From Nymphalis io (lineage: Eukaryota; Arthropoda; Insecta; Lepidoptera; Nymphalidae), in NCBI RefSeq assembly GCF_905147045.1, contig NC_065891.1:11045001-11109000 (forward strand): a DNA stretch of 64,000 nucleotides. Direction: 5' to 3'. The notes beneath the pieces were generated by a model. That model saw nothing but the letters and a program-made list of their open reading frames with translations. It searched no databases and had not been told where the DNA came from. Positions 1 to 11,000 of the stretch are shown one piece after another (position 1 is the stretch's first letter; the number at the start of each line of letters is the position of its first letter). A program made the position numbers and the translations under genes.

Positions 1-87
1 CATTCGTAATGAGTCTCTAGCTCCATGATAACAAATAGCTCAACAGCTTACTAATAAAAAATGAATATGTTTATTTATAATTGAGTT

Positions 88-375
88 TACTGGTGGTAGG
101 GCTTTGTGCAAGCTCGTCTGGGTAGGTACCACCCACTCATCGGATATTCTACCGCAAAACAGCAATACTTGGTATTGTTGTGTTCCGGTTTGAAGGGTGA
201 GTGAGCCAGTGTAATTACAGGCACAAGGGACATAAAATCTTAGTTCCCAAGGTTGGTGGCGCATTGGATATGTAAGCGATGGTTGACATTTCTTACAATG
301 CTAATGTCTAAGAGCGTTGGTGACCACTTACCATCAGGTGGTCCATATGCTCGTCCGCCTTCCTATTCTATAAAA
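88..375 (+). repeat. Retroposon B copy (poly-A tailed, about 290 bp)
   Basis: The copy begins near ACTGGTGGTAGGGCTTTGTG and ends in a run of A. It is almost identical to 52797-53092, so the family was recently mobile. It has no coding capacity. The layout, with a fixed 5' start and an A-rich tail, is that of a SINE-like retroposon of Lepidoptera. The exact family name cannot be confirmed. Confidence 0.75.
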
Positions 376-852
376 AAAAAAAAAATGTATAATTTTCATG
401 CCATGTTATCCCAAAGTAAAATACCATACCAAATACTATGAAAAAAACAAATTAATCCTAATCTGTATCTATGTCAGTTACTTGTCTAACTTTCCTAACC
501 CTAAATACTCCTGTGTACATTTAAAGGGTGAATTCCACTGGAGCTTTCGATCTAAAGCAACTCCTAATTATGCGATGGTTTTATTTACAATACTATCCAT
601 TTTCTAATATTAGTTTATCATTTTGTTATATTGAGTAAAGTAAACAAAATATATTTAGTTTTTTTGACGTTTAAAAGCAATATCAAGGTTTTAAGATTAC
701 TTTTTATGTTTTCCTTAATCAGATATTATATATGTATAAGTATTTATTTAAACGAAATGAAATTCCGAAAGTAAATTCTTATAATTTGACCTTTTTAAAT
801 GCATTGTGCGATTTTACGAACATTATATTTTGTAATGAAATAACAAATTCTA
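376..852. other. AT-rich stretch, nothing recognised
   Basis: Simple AT-rich sequence with several in-frame stops. No exon, repeat head or RNA gene is seen. Confidence 0.5.
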
Positions 853-1395
853 GGTGGCTTTGTACATGCCCATCTGGATAGGTATTCACCACCACTCATC
901 AGATATTCTACCACTAAATAGCAATAATAATATAATAATAATATCCTGGGACATTTTTCACACACGACTATCTGATCCCAAATTAAGCTTATACAAAGCT
1001 TGTGCTATAGAAACCAGACAACTGATATACTACATATACTACTTTTCTTTTGTAAATACATACTTATATAGAAAATTACACCCAGACTCAGGACAAACTG
1101 ACATGTTCATGCACATAAATGTCTGTCCTGGGTGGGAATCGAACCTACAACCTTCAGCGTGAAAGGCAAGTGTCTACCAACCACGCCAACCGGCTCGTCA
1201 ATACTACTAAGTCTTATGTTCCACTTTGAAGGGTGAGTTAGTCAGTGTAACATAAGGCACAAGGGACATTACATCTTAGTTTCAAGGCGATGTAAGGAAT
1301 TGTTAATAATTCTTACATCACCAATGTCTATGGGCGGTAGTGACCACTTAACACCAGGTGGCCCAGTTTTCCGTCCGCCCATCCATAACATTAAA
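853..1395 (+). repeat. Retroposon B copy split by retroposon C
   Basis: The 5' part (853-927) and 3' part (1201-1395) match retroposon B. They are separated by a minus-strand retroposon C at 928-1200. This nesting shows that B was present before C inserted. Confidence 0.65.
928..1200 (-). repeat. Retroposon C (tRNA-headed SINE) nested in B
   Basis: Read on the minus strand it starts with a tRNA-like head: a box-A-like GTTGGCGTGGTTGG and a box-B-like GGTTCGATTCCC. It ends in an ATTATT-type repeat. Sister copies lie at 10551-10800, 28493-28960 and 59600-59875. Confidence 0.65.
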
Positions 1396-2217
1396 AACAC
1401 AATATTTTTATGAAATAAGTCATTTCGTGCTATCGATTCTTGTTATAATATCGTACGATCACTATGTGATTAATCACTATGAAGGGAAAGTCCTGGGAAT
1501 TACATTAAACTTAATGTTTAATTTTTTTGATAAAATATGATAAACGATGTTTTTTAACAACGGTCTTTATCATCGTAAAGGACATACAGTGATAATAAAA
1601 TATCATTTGATATGTATCTGTTAATACGTTATCGTAGAAAATATTGGCACTATATTTGTGTAACTAAGTATATGCCTAGAATACCATAAGATACCACCAT
1701 TCACTGGTAGTAATACAGCGTAAGGAAAATAAAACGTCAAGCAAAGCTAATGATGATATTAGTGCGTTTGTGTATACTTTACTTACTGTCATATATTAAA
1801 ATTTTACTTTAGATTGCAAATTAAAAATGCATCCGTAAGAATGTTGAATTGTTAAATATTATTTAATCATCGCTTTTAGAATACTAATTACTAGTATGAA
1901 GAAAATCTGTTGTATGTAAAGTCTACGAAAAATTTCACTGGTAATAAAAGAAAGCAACTTTTGAATGTGTTATTCAAGTAGACTTATATGGTAAATATTT
2001 TAATTGAATGAAGATTTATAATGTAATAGTTAAAACTGGTTTGTAGCTTCTGCCGAGAAGAGATAAAAACTCTATAGGTCTTTTTTCACAAATGAAATAC
2101 AAAGACAATTAGCACACTCTTACTTCCTCTCTTACTCACTTAGTAACATCTATATATTTGTATTGTGTTATAATCTATTAATGATTTCTTATTAATATTA
2201 TATTTACATTACATTTG
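1396..2217. other. AT-rich stretch, nothing recognised
   Basis: No open frame or splice-like exon of convincing quality was found. Confidence 0.45.
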
Positions 2218-2575
2218 ACTGCCTCGTTGGTCTAGTGGCTTGATGTGAGGCCGCAGACTCGGAGGTCCTGGGTTCAATTCCTAGGTCGGGCCAATAAAAA
2301 GTTATGGGATTTTTCTGTTAGAAAATTTTCAGTAGCAGCCCGGAGTCTGGAAGTGTGTACACTCCCGTGCCTCGGAAAGCACGCAAAGGCGTTACTCCTG
2401 CGCCTGAGCTCTCTCCGGTCATGTCGAATTGCCGTCCCATTGGATTATGAGAGCTAGGGAAAAGAGAGTGTACCTGTGTTTGCGCACACGCTTGTGCACT
2501 ATAATATCTCATGCGCAGTTGGCAGTCTCTCTTGAGATTGGCCACCGTGAACGAAATCGGTCTGGAGGACATTAT
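2218..2575 (+). repeat. Retroposon D (tRNA-headed SINE), full-length copy
   Basis: It has box-A-like TGGTCTAGTGGCTTG and box-B-like GGGTTCAATTCC near its start, then a moderately GC-rich body, and ends at GGAGGACATTATTAT. Other copies lie at 16968-17340, 26785-27040, 35219-35490, 36679-37045 and 44197-44530. The open frames inside it are not genes. Confidence 0.7.
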
Positions 2576-3339
2576 TATATTTACATTTATATATAACATC
2601 TGCTTCATATTATAAATATTTTAACAAAAAAAACTTTAAATAATACTTTGAAAAAAAAAAGATCTTAAAAGAAAAAAGATTATCTCGGCGCTACTTGTGA
2701 AATACCATTATTATTAAGGAGTTCTAGTGGTCAATGGAACTAATGAAAAAGACCTGTGGCCTTTCCATTGTTCCATTTCACAATGCTAATTTTGAAAGAA
2801 AAAGAAAATTGCTATATATTATTATACTATATAATTTTACATAGATCCCAATGTCAGATGTAGATTTTGATAATAATCAGGCCTATATGGAAGTATATCC
2901 TTCTAAACAAAAAAATAAAATCTAAATCAATTTATAAATGGCGGAGTTCTGAGATAAAAAATTATGTTTTAAAAAAATCTATTGAATTGAGAATTTCCTC
3001 CATATTTTGAGAAATAATATTTATATTACATTCAAATTTTACTTGTTTTTGTTAATTTTGAAGAGTAATGTTGTTTCGTTTACACCTATTACAATATAAA
3101 TATCTTTAACATAGCAAAGAAGATTATTTATATATACCGAAAATAAAAAAAAAGTTCTAAAATTTATCCTTGAAGAACAACCATTCTTCTGATCGATACC
3201 AATATACTAGAGGATCCCGTTTCTTATGCGTATCAAAAATCATTTTATGAAAGTTCGGGACTAAATTACAGTATATTACATGAGTTGTTGCAATTAGTTT
3301 GAGTTTAAATAAATAATCGATATGAATAATCATCAAAAA
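2576..3339. other. AT-rich stretch, nothing recognised
   Basis: Poly-A-rich and stop-dense on both strands. Confidence 0.45.
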
Positions 3340-3645
3340 GCCGAGACTAGATCTAGATCTAGAGATCTTAACCGATAATCGTGGGTTCGAACCCGGGCAA
3401 GCACCACTGAATTTTCAAGTGCTTAATTTGTGTTTATAATTCATTTCACTTGACGGTGAAGGAAAACATCGTGAAGAAAACCCGCATGTGTCCAATTTCG
3501 TTGAAATTCTGCCACATGTGAATTCTACCAAAACACGTTGGAGTAACGTGGTGGAATAAGGCTTGGAGCCTTCACCTCAAAAAGGGAAAGGAAGGCCTTA
3601 GCCCAGCAGTGGGACATTAAAAGGTTGTTACTGTACTGTACTATA
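3340..3645 (+). repeat. Retroposon A (tRNA-headed SINE) with rearranged head
   Basis: Box B (GGGTTCGAACCC) and the body through CCCAGCAGTGGGACATT are present. The box-A part has been replaced by a short CTAGAT tandem repeat (3347-3363), so this copy should be transcriptionally dead. Confidence 0.65.
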
Positions 3646-4281
3646 AATAATCATACACATATATTCAAGCCTCTATTATGTTTGATTTACTAACATAGTA
3701 TTAAAATTAAGTTAAAAATTATGTTTTTCTAATCAGATAGTGAAATAACAGTTAAATATTTTAACAACATTTTGCAGTTTTTAAAAGCTTTAAAACTTAC
3801 TTATATTTGTTTTAGAATAAAACTATCTCTTGATTGACTCGAAGTATTAATCGGGCTATGATCGTAGTATTAATAAAACAATTAGTTTTTAAGCATGCAT
3901 TAATTGACATCGATTACAATAATAATCTTATTTCATTGGTGTTTTCATTTCATTTCACTTATAAAAGATATAGTTGTAAAGGTTTTTTTGTCATAAATCG
4001 GAATAATCTTTGCAGATCACGATTATCATATATTCTATTATTCATACTATAAAATAAAAATAAAAAACATTAATAAAATAAAAAATAACATTAAAAAATT
4101 AAGGGAATAGATTCTTTTAATTAAAAAATATTCAAATTATTATGTATTCAAATTTATTTGTGAACTGATAAGTTAACAGTTTTAAAGAAAGGATTTATAT
4201 ATACAAAAAATATTTAAAAAAGGCAATATGTTTTATATTTTTTGCGTTATTCCGCTTCTTAATTGATTTAGTCAATGGTAT

Positions 4282-4893
4282 CTAGAAGTTGGAACAGACG
4301 CAAACTCTTCTGCTGTTGCAGCGACCGAATATGAAGTTAAGCGCCCGACACACGTTGCGACACATCGTTGCCGTGCAGACCAGGTTGTTACGGGGAGCAT
4401 CCATTAGGGCACGGCTGGGACTAATTATTTTTGGGAAAGTATCAGGATTTTCAATAAATAGGATATCTGAAATACAAAATATCACACATTACCCTCTTGA
4501 TATATTTCAAAATAAATAAACGCTACATATTTAACTCGTGGATAAAAGTAAGATTGAAGATTGATGTACAAAGCAAAGCAGAGTTATCAGGCACTAATTT
4601 GCTCGTTAATAATAATTCATGTAGTACTTGAGAGTGCAAGGATACATCGTGAGGAAATTATAACTTGAGTAGTATGGCTAGAAATAAGCTACAAAACTTC
4701 TCCTTTTGAAAAGTGAAGTCTTTGCCCAGCAGTGGGATATTTATAAACAGTGACAATGACATATTAATTTATTAAAATATAGATATAAAAAACTTTTCAT
4801 ACCAGGTTGTCCATTTCCTTCAGACGAGGCAGTCTGCACTACGAGCAGAGCTAACAACAGAGCGAACAGGAAAGTAAAGGTTTTGATAGCCAT
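4282..4893 (-). CDS. Defensin-like peptide gene 1 (subgroup A)
   Basis: Two exons on the minus strand: 4893-4803 (ATG at 4893, phase-1 donor GTATGA) and 4466-4282 (acceptor TTTCAG, stop TAG). The product is a 91-residue precursor. Residues 1 to about 24 form a hydrophobic signal peptide. A linker containing DILFIENPDTFP follows, then six cysteines spaced C-x4-C-x3-C-x9-C-x5-C-x-C with the G-R-C gamma-core. This is the CS-alpha-beta defensin/short-toxin-like fold, known mainly for antimicrobial peptides. The spacing is closest to gallerimycin and cobatoxin-type peptides. Function is inferred from the family only. The intron is 336 bp. An Ile replaces the Arg found before F-G-R-C in most sisters. 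Confidence 0.9.
4630..4760 (+). repeat. Degenerate tail half of retroposon A
   Basis: ATCGTGAGGAAA and CCCAGCAGTGGGATAT match the distal half of retroposon A. The piece lies inside the intron of defensin-like gene 1. Confidence 0.4.
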
Positions 4894-4920
4894 GATGCTT
4901 TCTTCTGGGGGTTAGTTAGT

Positions 4921-4978
4921 CAACTGTGTCTATTGACTTGTACGGCTGACATTTATATGGAATGAAAAGAAAGATAAG
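4921..4978 (-). promoter_or_regulatory. Core promoter of gene 1: GATA site, TATA box, initiator
   Basis: On the minus strand: CTTATC at 4978-4973, TATAAA at 4957-4952, and CACAGTT at 4928-4922. The CA of the initiator is about 32 bp after the TATA start, the usual distance for transcription start. The same module recurs before most sister genes. Confidence 0.65.
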
Positions 4979-5697
4979 ACGCATTTAATGCATTTTAATT
5001 CAATTATCACTAAAATAATGATCCTATCATTAAATAGATTTGAAAATTACCTGAAATCTTGATAATACTTAAATTCTATTAATTTAATATGATAAAGAAC
5101 TTTATTGTTATTTATTACTTTTGAATCATTATTTTCTTAAAGAAATAATTATACCGATATATGTAGGAGATTAAATCAAAAAAGTGTTTTTTAATAATTA
5201 TATAAATTTTCTGTTATGTATAAGGATGTAATAATGAAATAATTCCTGCACTGATCTCACTACACGACGGGACTTAGTCAGTTATTAGTTTATGCAATTG
5301 ATACTAAAATAAAACAAGAAGTGTTGTAATTAAGTTTCTAGACTCATTCAGCGTGACCAGAGTTCATCGGGAAAGGTCTTCCGAATATGAGCAAACATAC
5401 TTTTCGAGAAATACGATGATATTGAATGCATTAAAACGTTACTAGGGTTAGTTGTTCGGTAATAAACAATTTTTTATTTTTACGTACCTTACAGTCTTAT
5501 TTTCAGTGGGGTTATAATTACTTTGTTTTATGTATAGTTAAAATATATAAAATTATCTTAGTTAAGTCATACTTACTAGAATATTTCCATTTCACATGTG
5601 TTAATCAAAATATTATTATGCACCAGCGCTATTCTGTAAGAACTCACTTCATTACTCACCAATGAAATTTTGACAACCGACTTATGGTGACACTTAG
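4979..5697. other. AT-rich intergenic stretch
   Basis: Nothing is recognised beyond the promoter of gene 1. Confidence 0.4.
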
Positions 5698-6018
5698 TTG
5701 ATCAAATATAGCTATTTTTGCTTGACCAATGTGACAGGATATAATTTTAAAAACCGCGCCAGTATAGTTTATCCCGATGATTCGTCTGTAACAAAGCCAG
5801 TACCACATGGACCCGAATTACCCATACCAGTACCTATTAACACTTTTTTTGGTATCGAACAGGGAACAAAAATGTACCTTTATATCTTAAAGAAACTTAC
5901 GAAAGTGTTTTGGAAAAAATTAACCGAACACGAATGGTTAATTTGCGATGACTTGAAAATCATTTGCATGCTTCTTGGGCAGCAGCAAGGTTATACAAAA
6001 TATAGCAGCAGATTATAA
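5698..6018 (+). pseudogene. Fragment of transposon-associated protein (LLGQQQGYTKY motif)
   Basis: The 106-residue frame holds a V-P-H-G-P-E-L-P-I-P stretch and ends with W-L-I-C-D-D-L-K-I-I-C-M-L-L-G-Q-Q-Q-G-Y-T-K-Y. These resemble pieces of a repetitive uncharacterised protein common in arthropod genomes, whose motif reads roughly CGDLK..ALLLGMQLGYTKY and continues into FLC. Here the middle is deleted and the frame stops right after the motif, so it is a remnant. The identification is from memory of the family. Confidence 0.45.
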
Positions 6019-6060
6019 AAATATTTTCAAGGATATGTTAAATAACTACAAAAACCTCAA

Positions 6061-7654
6061 AATTTAACATATCTCTTCGTAGTGGAAGAATTCCTAAAGT
6101 GTGGAAACAATCGTATGTGGTACCCATTCATAAGTCTGGTGATAAACATAATATACAAAATTATAGGCCTATCTCTAAATTGAATACTATTGCTAAGTTG
6201 TTCGAGAAAATTGTTTATGACCATTTATACCCTATTTTAAGACCGGTTATTATTGACCAACAACATGGGTTTATTGATGGTAGGTCGACTGAATCTAATT
6301 TATGTGAATTTACTCATCAACTTGTAGCTGTGTTGGATAGTGGTGGTCAGGTGGATGTAGTGTACACGGACTACTCAAAAGCGTTTGATAAGATTTCACA
6401 TTCCTTATTAATCAGAAAGCTTCATTTATTAGGTATTCACGGTGATCTGCTTCGCTAGCTTGAATCATATTTAAGAGACCGCAGTCAAGCTGTTGCTGTT
6501 AAAGGGTTTAGTTCATCATTTGTGCCCGTCACGTCAGGTGTACCACAAGGGTCTCATCTTGGGCCTTTATTATTCAATATTTTTATTAATGACATTACCC
6601 AAATCATTTCTAATTGCAATATTTTACTCTATGCGGATGATATGAAAATTTTTAAAACTATAAACTCGACTCAAGACTGTGTATCACTTCAATCTGACCT
6701 TAATAACTTAAGCAACTATTGCGTTAAAAATCTCTTATATCTAAATATAAAAAAATGTAACATAATAACGTTCACAAGGAAAAAGAAACCTATAGTATAT
6801 AATTACTCACTGCAGGATACATTATTAGCCAGAATATCAGAGGTTAGGGATATGGGTGTATTTTTAGACCACAAGTTATCGTTTACTTGTCCTATCGAGT
6901 ATATTACTTCTAAGGCTTATCGTATGCTTGGGTTCATCTTAAGATTGAGTAAAGAATTTACACATTGCTCCACTCTTATTCTTTTATTCAACGCATATGT
7001 TAGGTCCATACTTGAATATTGTTCCACAGTTTGGAATCCCAATTATAACATCTACGTAGATAAAATAGAAAGATTACAAAATAAGTTCTTAAAAAATTTG
7101 CGATTTAGAGCTGGTTTATCTGATAACAAAGATATCTCTAGAATAGTCCCATTAACTGTGCATAGACAATTAAGAGAGCAAATATATTTGTATAAAATAA
7201 TTAATAACATGGTTGACTCTAAATATCTTCTAAGTAACATATTATTTAAATGTCCTCGTCTTAGTGCTAGAAATAATTCTTTGTACTTTGTACCCTCATG
7301 TAAAAATAAATTTACAAAGAATGTGTTTTTGTACCGTTCTTGCCTTAATTATAATAATAACCTCCAAAACTTAGATATTTTTTGCCCAAAAATTGGTGTT
7401 TATAAAAGAGCAGTTCGTGATATCTTAAAATGCTAATTGTTTTTAACTCTTTTACCTAAAGTGATAATGTATTTGCAGTTTTTATTTTTGTTTTACTTTC
7501 AATTTTAATTTAATTTAATTCAATTTGTTATTTTTTTTTTGTGTATTAGCTTTAAGTGGAAACTTGATTGATTTGTGATTTTTGTTATTTTTGTTTTATA
7601 TTACGGGGTTTTTAAAATTGTTTGTTTCCCAAATAAATAAATAAATAAATAAAC
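6061..7654 (+). pseudogene. 5'-truncated LINE reverse transcriptase with one in-frame stop
   Basis: The frame runs from about 6064 to 7436 with a single TAG at 6456-6458 after I-H-G-D-L-L-R. Visible reverse-transcriptase motifs are N-Y-R-P-I-S, D-Y-S-K-A-F-D, the G-V-P-Q-G-S block and catalytic Y-A-D-D near 6631. A C-terminal thumb region follows. The endonuclease part is missing. After the stop there is an AT-rich 3' UTR ending in an AAATA-type tandem tail (7636-7654). This fits a Jockey/CR1-like non-LTR element that was truncated on insertion. Apart from the one stop it is well preserved, so the insertion is fairly young. Confidence 0.8.
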
Positions 7655-7689
7655 GTCATGAGTGGCTTCAGTACAATTTATTGACTATT

Positions 7690-8330
7690 AACATTTCTAA
7701 AACTAGCTGTACTATTCAAAGCTAAAAATAAACTAATACCAAATTACACACCTCTTACAATAAATAACAGACCTTTACAAGAAAAAACTCATGAAAGATA
7801 TCTTGGCTTATACATGGATACTTATTTAACATGGAATGTTCACATAAATCACTTAATAAGTAAATTGATCTCACTCCATTCCTCCTTGCGGATTAATGTT
7901 CGGTGTATATCATGTAAACTACGTTTCACAATTTATAATTCCCTAATAAAACCACACTTATTATATCTAATCGAAATCTGGGGAAGTGCTGCCAAAACAC
8001 GTTTGGACAAACTACAAGTCCTACAAAATAAAATAATAAAAATGTTATTTAATTTTAAATTTCGAACATCAACCAAAAAAAATTATCGCGAAACTAAATT
8101 AATGAGCATAAAACAATTATATAATTACTTTCATATGTAAAACTATTAATAAAAATGTCCATACCGAACTACAATTTAATAGCAGCAAAAAATATGGGCG
8201 TCCCTGCACTCGACGCGCGAGTCTCATTGTTTTGCCTAAAACTCGTATCAATTTCAACCAAACCGCAATAACATATGACGGTGCGCGTCTTTATAACAAG
8301 ATACCCTCAGACATTAAATTTATACTTTAC
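7690..8330 (+). pseudogene. Second LINE reverse-transcriptase fragment (C-terminal part)
   Basis: The frame around 7713-8140 reads Y-L-G-L-Y-M-D-T-Y-L-T-W-N-V-H-I, then I-W-G-S-A-A-K-T-R, which is typical of the post-catalytic region of LINE polymerases. After a stop the similarity resumes at about 8150-8325 (R-R-A-S-L-I-V-L-P). It belongs to a different family from 6061-7654 and to the same family as the remnant at 53685-54510. Confidence 0.65.
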
Positions 8331-8507
8331 ATACATATATTTACATACATACTTTTGTATGTACCACCATTTTACAATTTTGATTGTTGCAGATATTTTT
8401 ATCGACTTTAATGCCTTAATACTGTAATCTATAATTCAAAGGCGCTTGAATAATAAATGCATTAATAATACTAGGAAGATATTTCATCAGAATTTTGTAA
8501 ACAATAT

Positions 8508-8522
8508 ATATATATATATATT
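8508..8522. repeat. Short TA microsatellite
   Basis: An uninterrupted TA run. Confidence 0.6.
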
Positions 8523-8723
8523 TCTACTATTATAATGCACTATATATAAATTCCATTTTTTAAGAAAGTTGTAAAAAATTCTAACCGCAGTCATACTTAT
8601 ATATCTTTTCAATTTACCCGACATTTGGATACAATTAAAAAATACTAAATAATAATTTTAAGAAGAATAATAAACATGAACTCGATAGTTATAATAGCCC
8701 AAGGCATGAAGGCAAGGCAAGAA

Positions 8724-8876
8724 ATGAAATGCTTAATCAGCGGAATGTTAGTCATTGTGTCATTCCATGCTTTGGGATCGTGTCCTGGGAAACGATTTGT
8801 TAAAAGGAAAAGAACATTCGACCAGAATATAAACCTCTGTTCGGTCGTGTCACTGAATTATAATAAAATATTTTAA
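8724..8876 (+). CDS. Small secreted-looking open frame with KRKR site, unproven
   Basis: From the ATG at 8724 the frame gives a hydrophobic leader (M-K-C-L-I-S-G-M-L-V-I-V-S-F-H-A-L-G-S), then C-P-G-K-R-F-V-K-R-K-R, which looks like a furin-type cleavage site. The frame then runs into a directly repeated segment (from 8849), where it stops. It could be a first exon of the plus-strand gene whose exons lie at 10865 and 22288, but no strong donor of the required phase is seen. It may equally be chance. Confidence 0.2.
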   Translation: MKCLISGMLVIVSFHALGSCPGKRFVKRKRTFDQNINLCSVVSLNYNKIF

Positions 8877-9010
8877 AATTCAAATATATTATATCTTTTT
8901 TAAAAAGTCTGTCTTGCTCCCATAAACTTGTCTCGATTGTAAACAAGAAGAATTGCTCAGATAATCCATTCGGAGCTAATATAAGTTAGATAACATAACA
9001 CACTTTGGCC
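8849..9010 (+). repeat. Direct repeat, left copy, flanking gene 2
   Basis: About 160 bp nearly identical to 10074-10230, sharing the stretch from GTCACT through CACTTTGGCC. The two copies bracket defensin-like gene 2. Confidence 0.8.
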
Positions 9011-9480
9011 TTTAGTGTCTCCAAAATGTCTTTAAATTTTTTTAATTACTATATATCTAACATTTTATCTGAGAATAAAATACAAACACTATGTACGTCT
9101 TTTTTATTATTATTTAAATCGTTTATGCCATGGTCCATCATAAAAGAATAATATCATCGGATTTTTTATATATATATGTATATTTTGTACACTGTACACG
9201 ATGAAAAAGCCGATGAGATAATAACTAAAATATAGTAGTATTATTGTGTATGTGTGTTACTCAGGCGAGTAATGTTGTGAGCATATTTAAAAAAATTAAA
9301 ACAATAGAAAATCAAAAAGAAAAAAATATGAAACAAAAAACACCCCTAGAGAAATTATAAAATAAAAGAGCATATGTTGAGCTCATTAAATCTTTATTTA
9401 GGTTACCAACGTTTTTTTTTTTTTAACATAATCAAGTAATGTTTTTCATAAAAGTACATTTGGCAGTTATTGTAAGAGTT

Positions 9481-9895
9481 TTAAAAGTTTGAGCAGACGC
9501 AAACTCTTCTGCTGTTGCAGCGACCAAATCTGAAGTTAAGCGCCCGACACACGTTGCGACACATAGTGGCTGTACAGACCAAGTTGTTTCGTGCTGTGCC
9601 CATTAAAGCGCTGGTCGGACTAATTACCTTCGGGAACGTGTCCGGGTTCTCAATAAAAAGAATGTCTGAAACATGCGAAATGCGATGTTATGTATTATTT
9701 AATATATTAATAATTACATTTTGTTTTTTGATTTCATATTGTTACACATTTACAAAAAAATATAAGCAGAAAATTTCTGTGTATTTAATTATAATTTATA
9801 TTACCAGGAAGTTCAGCTTCTTCACACGATACAGTCTGCACTACCAGCAGAGTTGCCAATAGAGCGAGTACGAAAGGGAAGATTTTGCTAGCCAT
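9481..9895 (-). CDS. Defensin-like peptide gene 2 (subgroup A)
   Basis: Exons 9895-9805 and 9665-9481 (stop TAA) are separated by a 139-bp intron. The donor GTAATA is in phase 1 and the acceptor is TTTCAG. The 91-residue precursor has a leader starting M-A-S-K-I-F-P-F, ending near V-S-C-E-E, then DILFIENPDTFP and the six-cysteine core with C-R-N-V-C and F-G-R-C. The reading frame is intact throughout. It sits between two 160-bp direct repeats, so the 1.06 kb between them may have arrived as a unit. An antimicrobial role is inferred from the fold, not shown. Confidence 0.92.
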
Positions 9896-9950
9896 GATGC
9901 TTTCTTTAGAGTTGTTTGTCAACTGTATATTTTTATTTTAATGTTCGGTA

Positions 9951-9977
9951 TTTATATGGAAAAAAAGTCAAGATAAT
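9951..9977 (-). promoter_or_regulatory. GATA site and TATA box of gene 2
   Basis: Minus strand: ATTATC at 9977-9972 and TATAAATACC starting at 9956. A CAGTTGAC initiator-like motif lies about 30 bp downstream. Confidence 0.6.
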
Positions 9978-10004
9978 TCTTTAATCAGTTTTGTTATAAT
10001 TGTC

Positions 10005-10068
10005 CGGGTTTGAACCCACGATCATCGGTTAAGATTCACGCGTTCTTACCACTGGGCCATCTCAACTT
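10005..10068 (-). repeat. Head fragment of retroposon A
   Basis: Box A and box B are visible on the minus strand (GGGTTTGAACCC at 10009-10020 on plus). The body is missing. Confidence 0.6.
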
Positions 10069-10073
10069 GTTTT

Positions 10074-10230
10074 GTCACTTAATTATAATAAAATATTTTA
10101 AAATTCAAATATATTATATAATTTTTTTAAAAAAGTCTCCCATAAACTTGTCTCGATTGTAGACAAGAAGAATTGCTCAGATAATCCATTCGGAGCTAAT
10201 ATAAGTTAGATAACATAACACACTTTGGCC
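10074..10230 (+). repeat. Direct repeat, right copy, flanking gene 2
   Basis: Partner of 8849-9010, with small indels near the A and T runs. Confidence 0.8.
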
Positions 10231-10550
10231 TATTATTATCTTTTAAAAATAATGATTATACCAAATTTATTTTAACAATAATATAAAATTTTATGTATTT
10301 AAGGTTTCCTGCTTTGTTAAAAACATCTTGAAGTGATCTAGCTCTTAGATTACAATTAGCTCAACAACTTATGAAAAACTAAGCTTGAAGCATTATTCCA
10401 CTAAAACAATTTATTTTATCAATACGTTTTTTATATAAAGTATTGATAATCCATTACAAGTAAAACACATATTTTCTAGAATGGAATAACACTATACTAT
10501 TTCTTTAAAATTACATTGCTACTCATTATGTCAGAATTGTGCTTTCAATG

Positions 10551-10800
10551 ACGGGCCGGTTGGCGTAGTTGGTAGATACTTGCCTTACACGCCGAAGATT
10601 ATGGGTTTGATTCCCACCCAGGATAGACATTTGTGTGCATGAAAATATCTGTTTGTTCTGAGTTTGGGTGTAATTATCTATAAAAGTATGTATTTACAAA
10701 AGAAAAGTAGTATATGTAGTATATCAGTTGTCTGGTTTCTATAGTACGAGCTCTGCTTAGTTTGGGATCTGAGGGCCGTGTGTGAATAATATCCCAGGAT
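10551..10800 (+). repeat. Retroposon C, near full length
   Basis: Head GGTTGGCGTAGTTGG, box-B-like GGTTTGATTCCCACC, and end at AATATCCCAGGAT. Same family as 928-1200 in the opposite orientation. Confidence 0.65.
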
Positions 10801-10864
10801 TTGATTTTTTATTTTTAATGTTCAATTAGCTAGTAACAGTTTTTCATTGTTTTATCTTTAACAG

Positions 10865-10986
10865 GTATATGTTTTGCCAATATCAAACTGTGACAATTTA
10901 TCTTAAAGAGAATCTGAAAGACTTTTTCGGCGATATTGAATATTGTGAGAATCAAAAGATTTGTTGTATTGAAGGTCTTAGAAACG
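10865..10986 (+). CDS. Internal exon of an unrecognised cysteine-rich gene
   Basis: A 122-bp open segment is preceded by a strong pyrimidine tract ending TTTAACAG and followed by GTAAG. The reading phase is fixed, because the other two frames meet stops. The translation includes Y-M-F-C-Q-Y-Q-T-V-T-I-Y-L, then F-F-G-D-I-E-Y-C and K-I-C-C-I-E-G-L-R-N. It ends in phase 1, which matches the exon at 22288. Codon use looks like coding sequence. No first exon has been identified. Candidate families for the combined product are secreted cystine-knot ligands (Trunk/PTTH-like or IL-17-like), but this is a guess from cysteine layout. Confidence 0.5.
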
Positions 10987-11000
10987 GTAAGAAATATGGA

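Noticed and set aside
2218..2300. Possible tRNA genes at retroposon heads (also 10551, 21801, 62924 and others)
   Set aside because: Box A and box B are present, but no cloverleaf with acceptor stem closes, and each is followed by a conserved SINE body.
9515..9862. Plus-strand frame of 115 codons (and similar ones at 4289, 13026, 16371, 19686)
   Set aside because: They are antisense shadows of exon 2 of the defensin-like genes. Splice sites and cysteine pattern support the minus strand.
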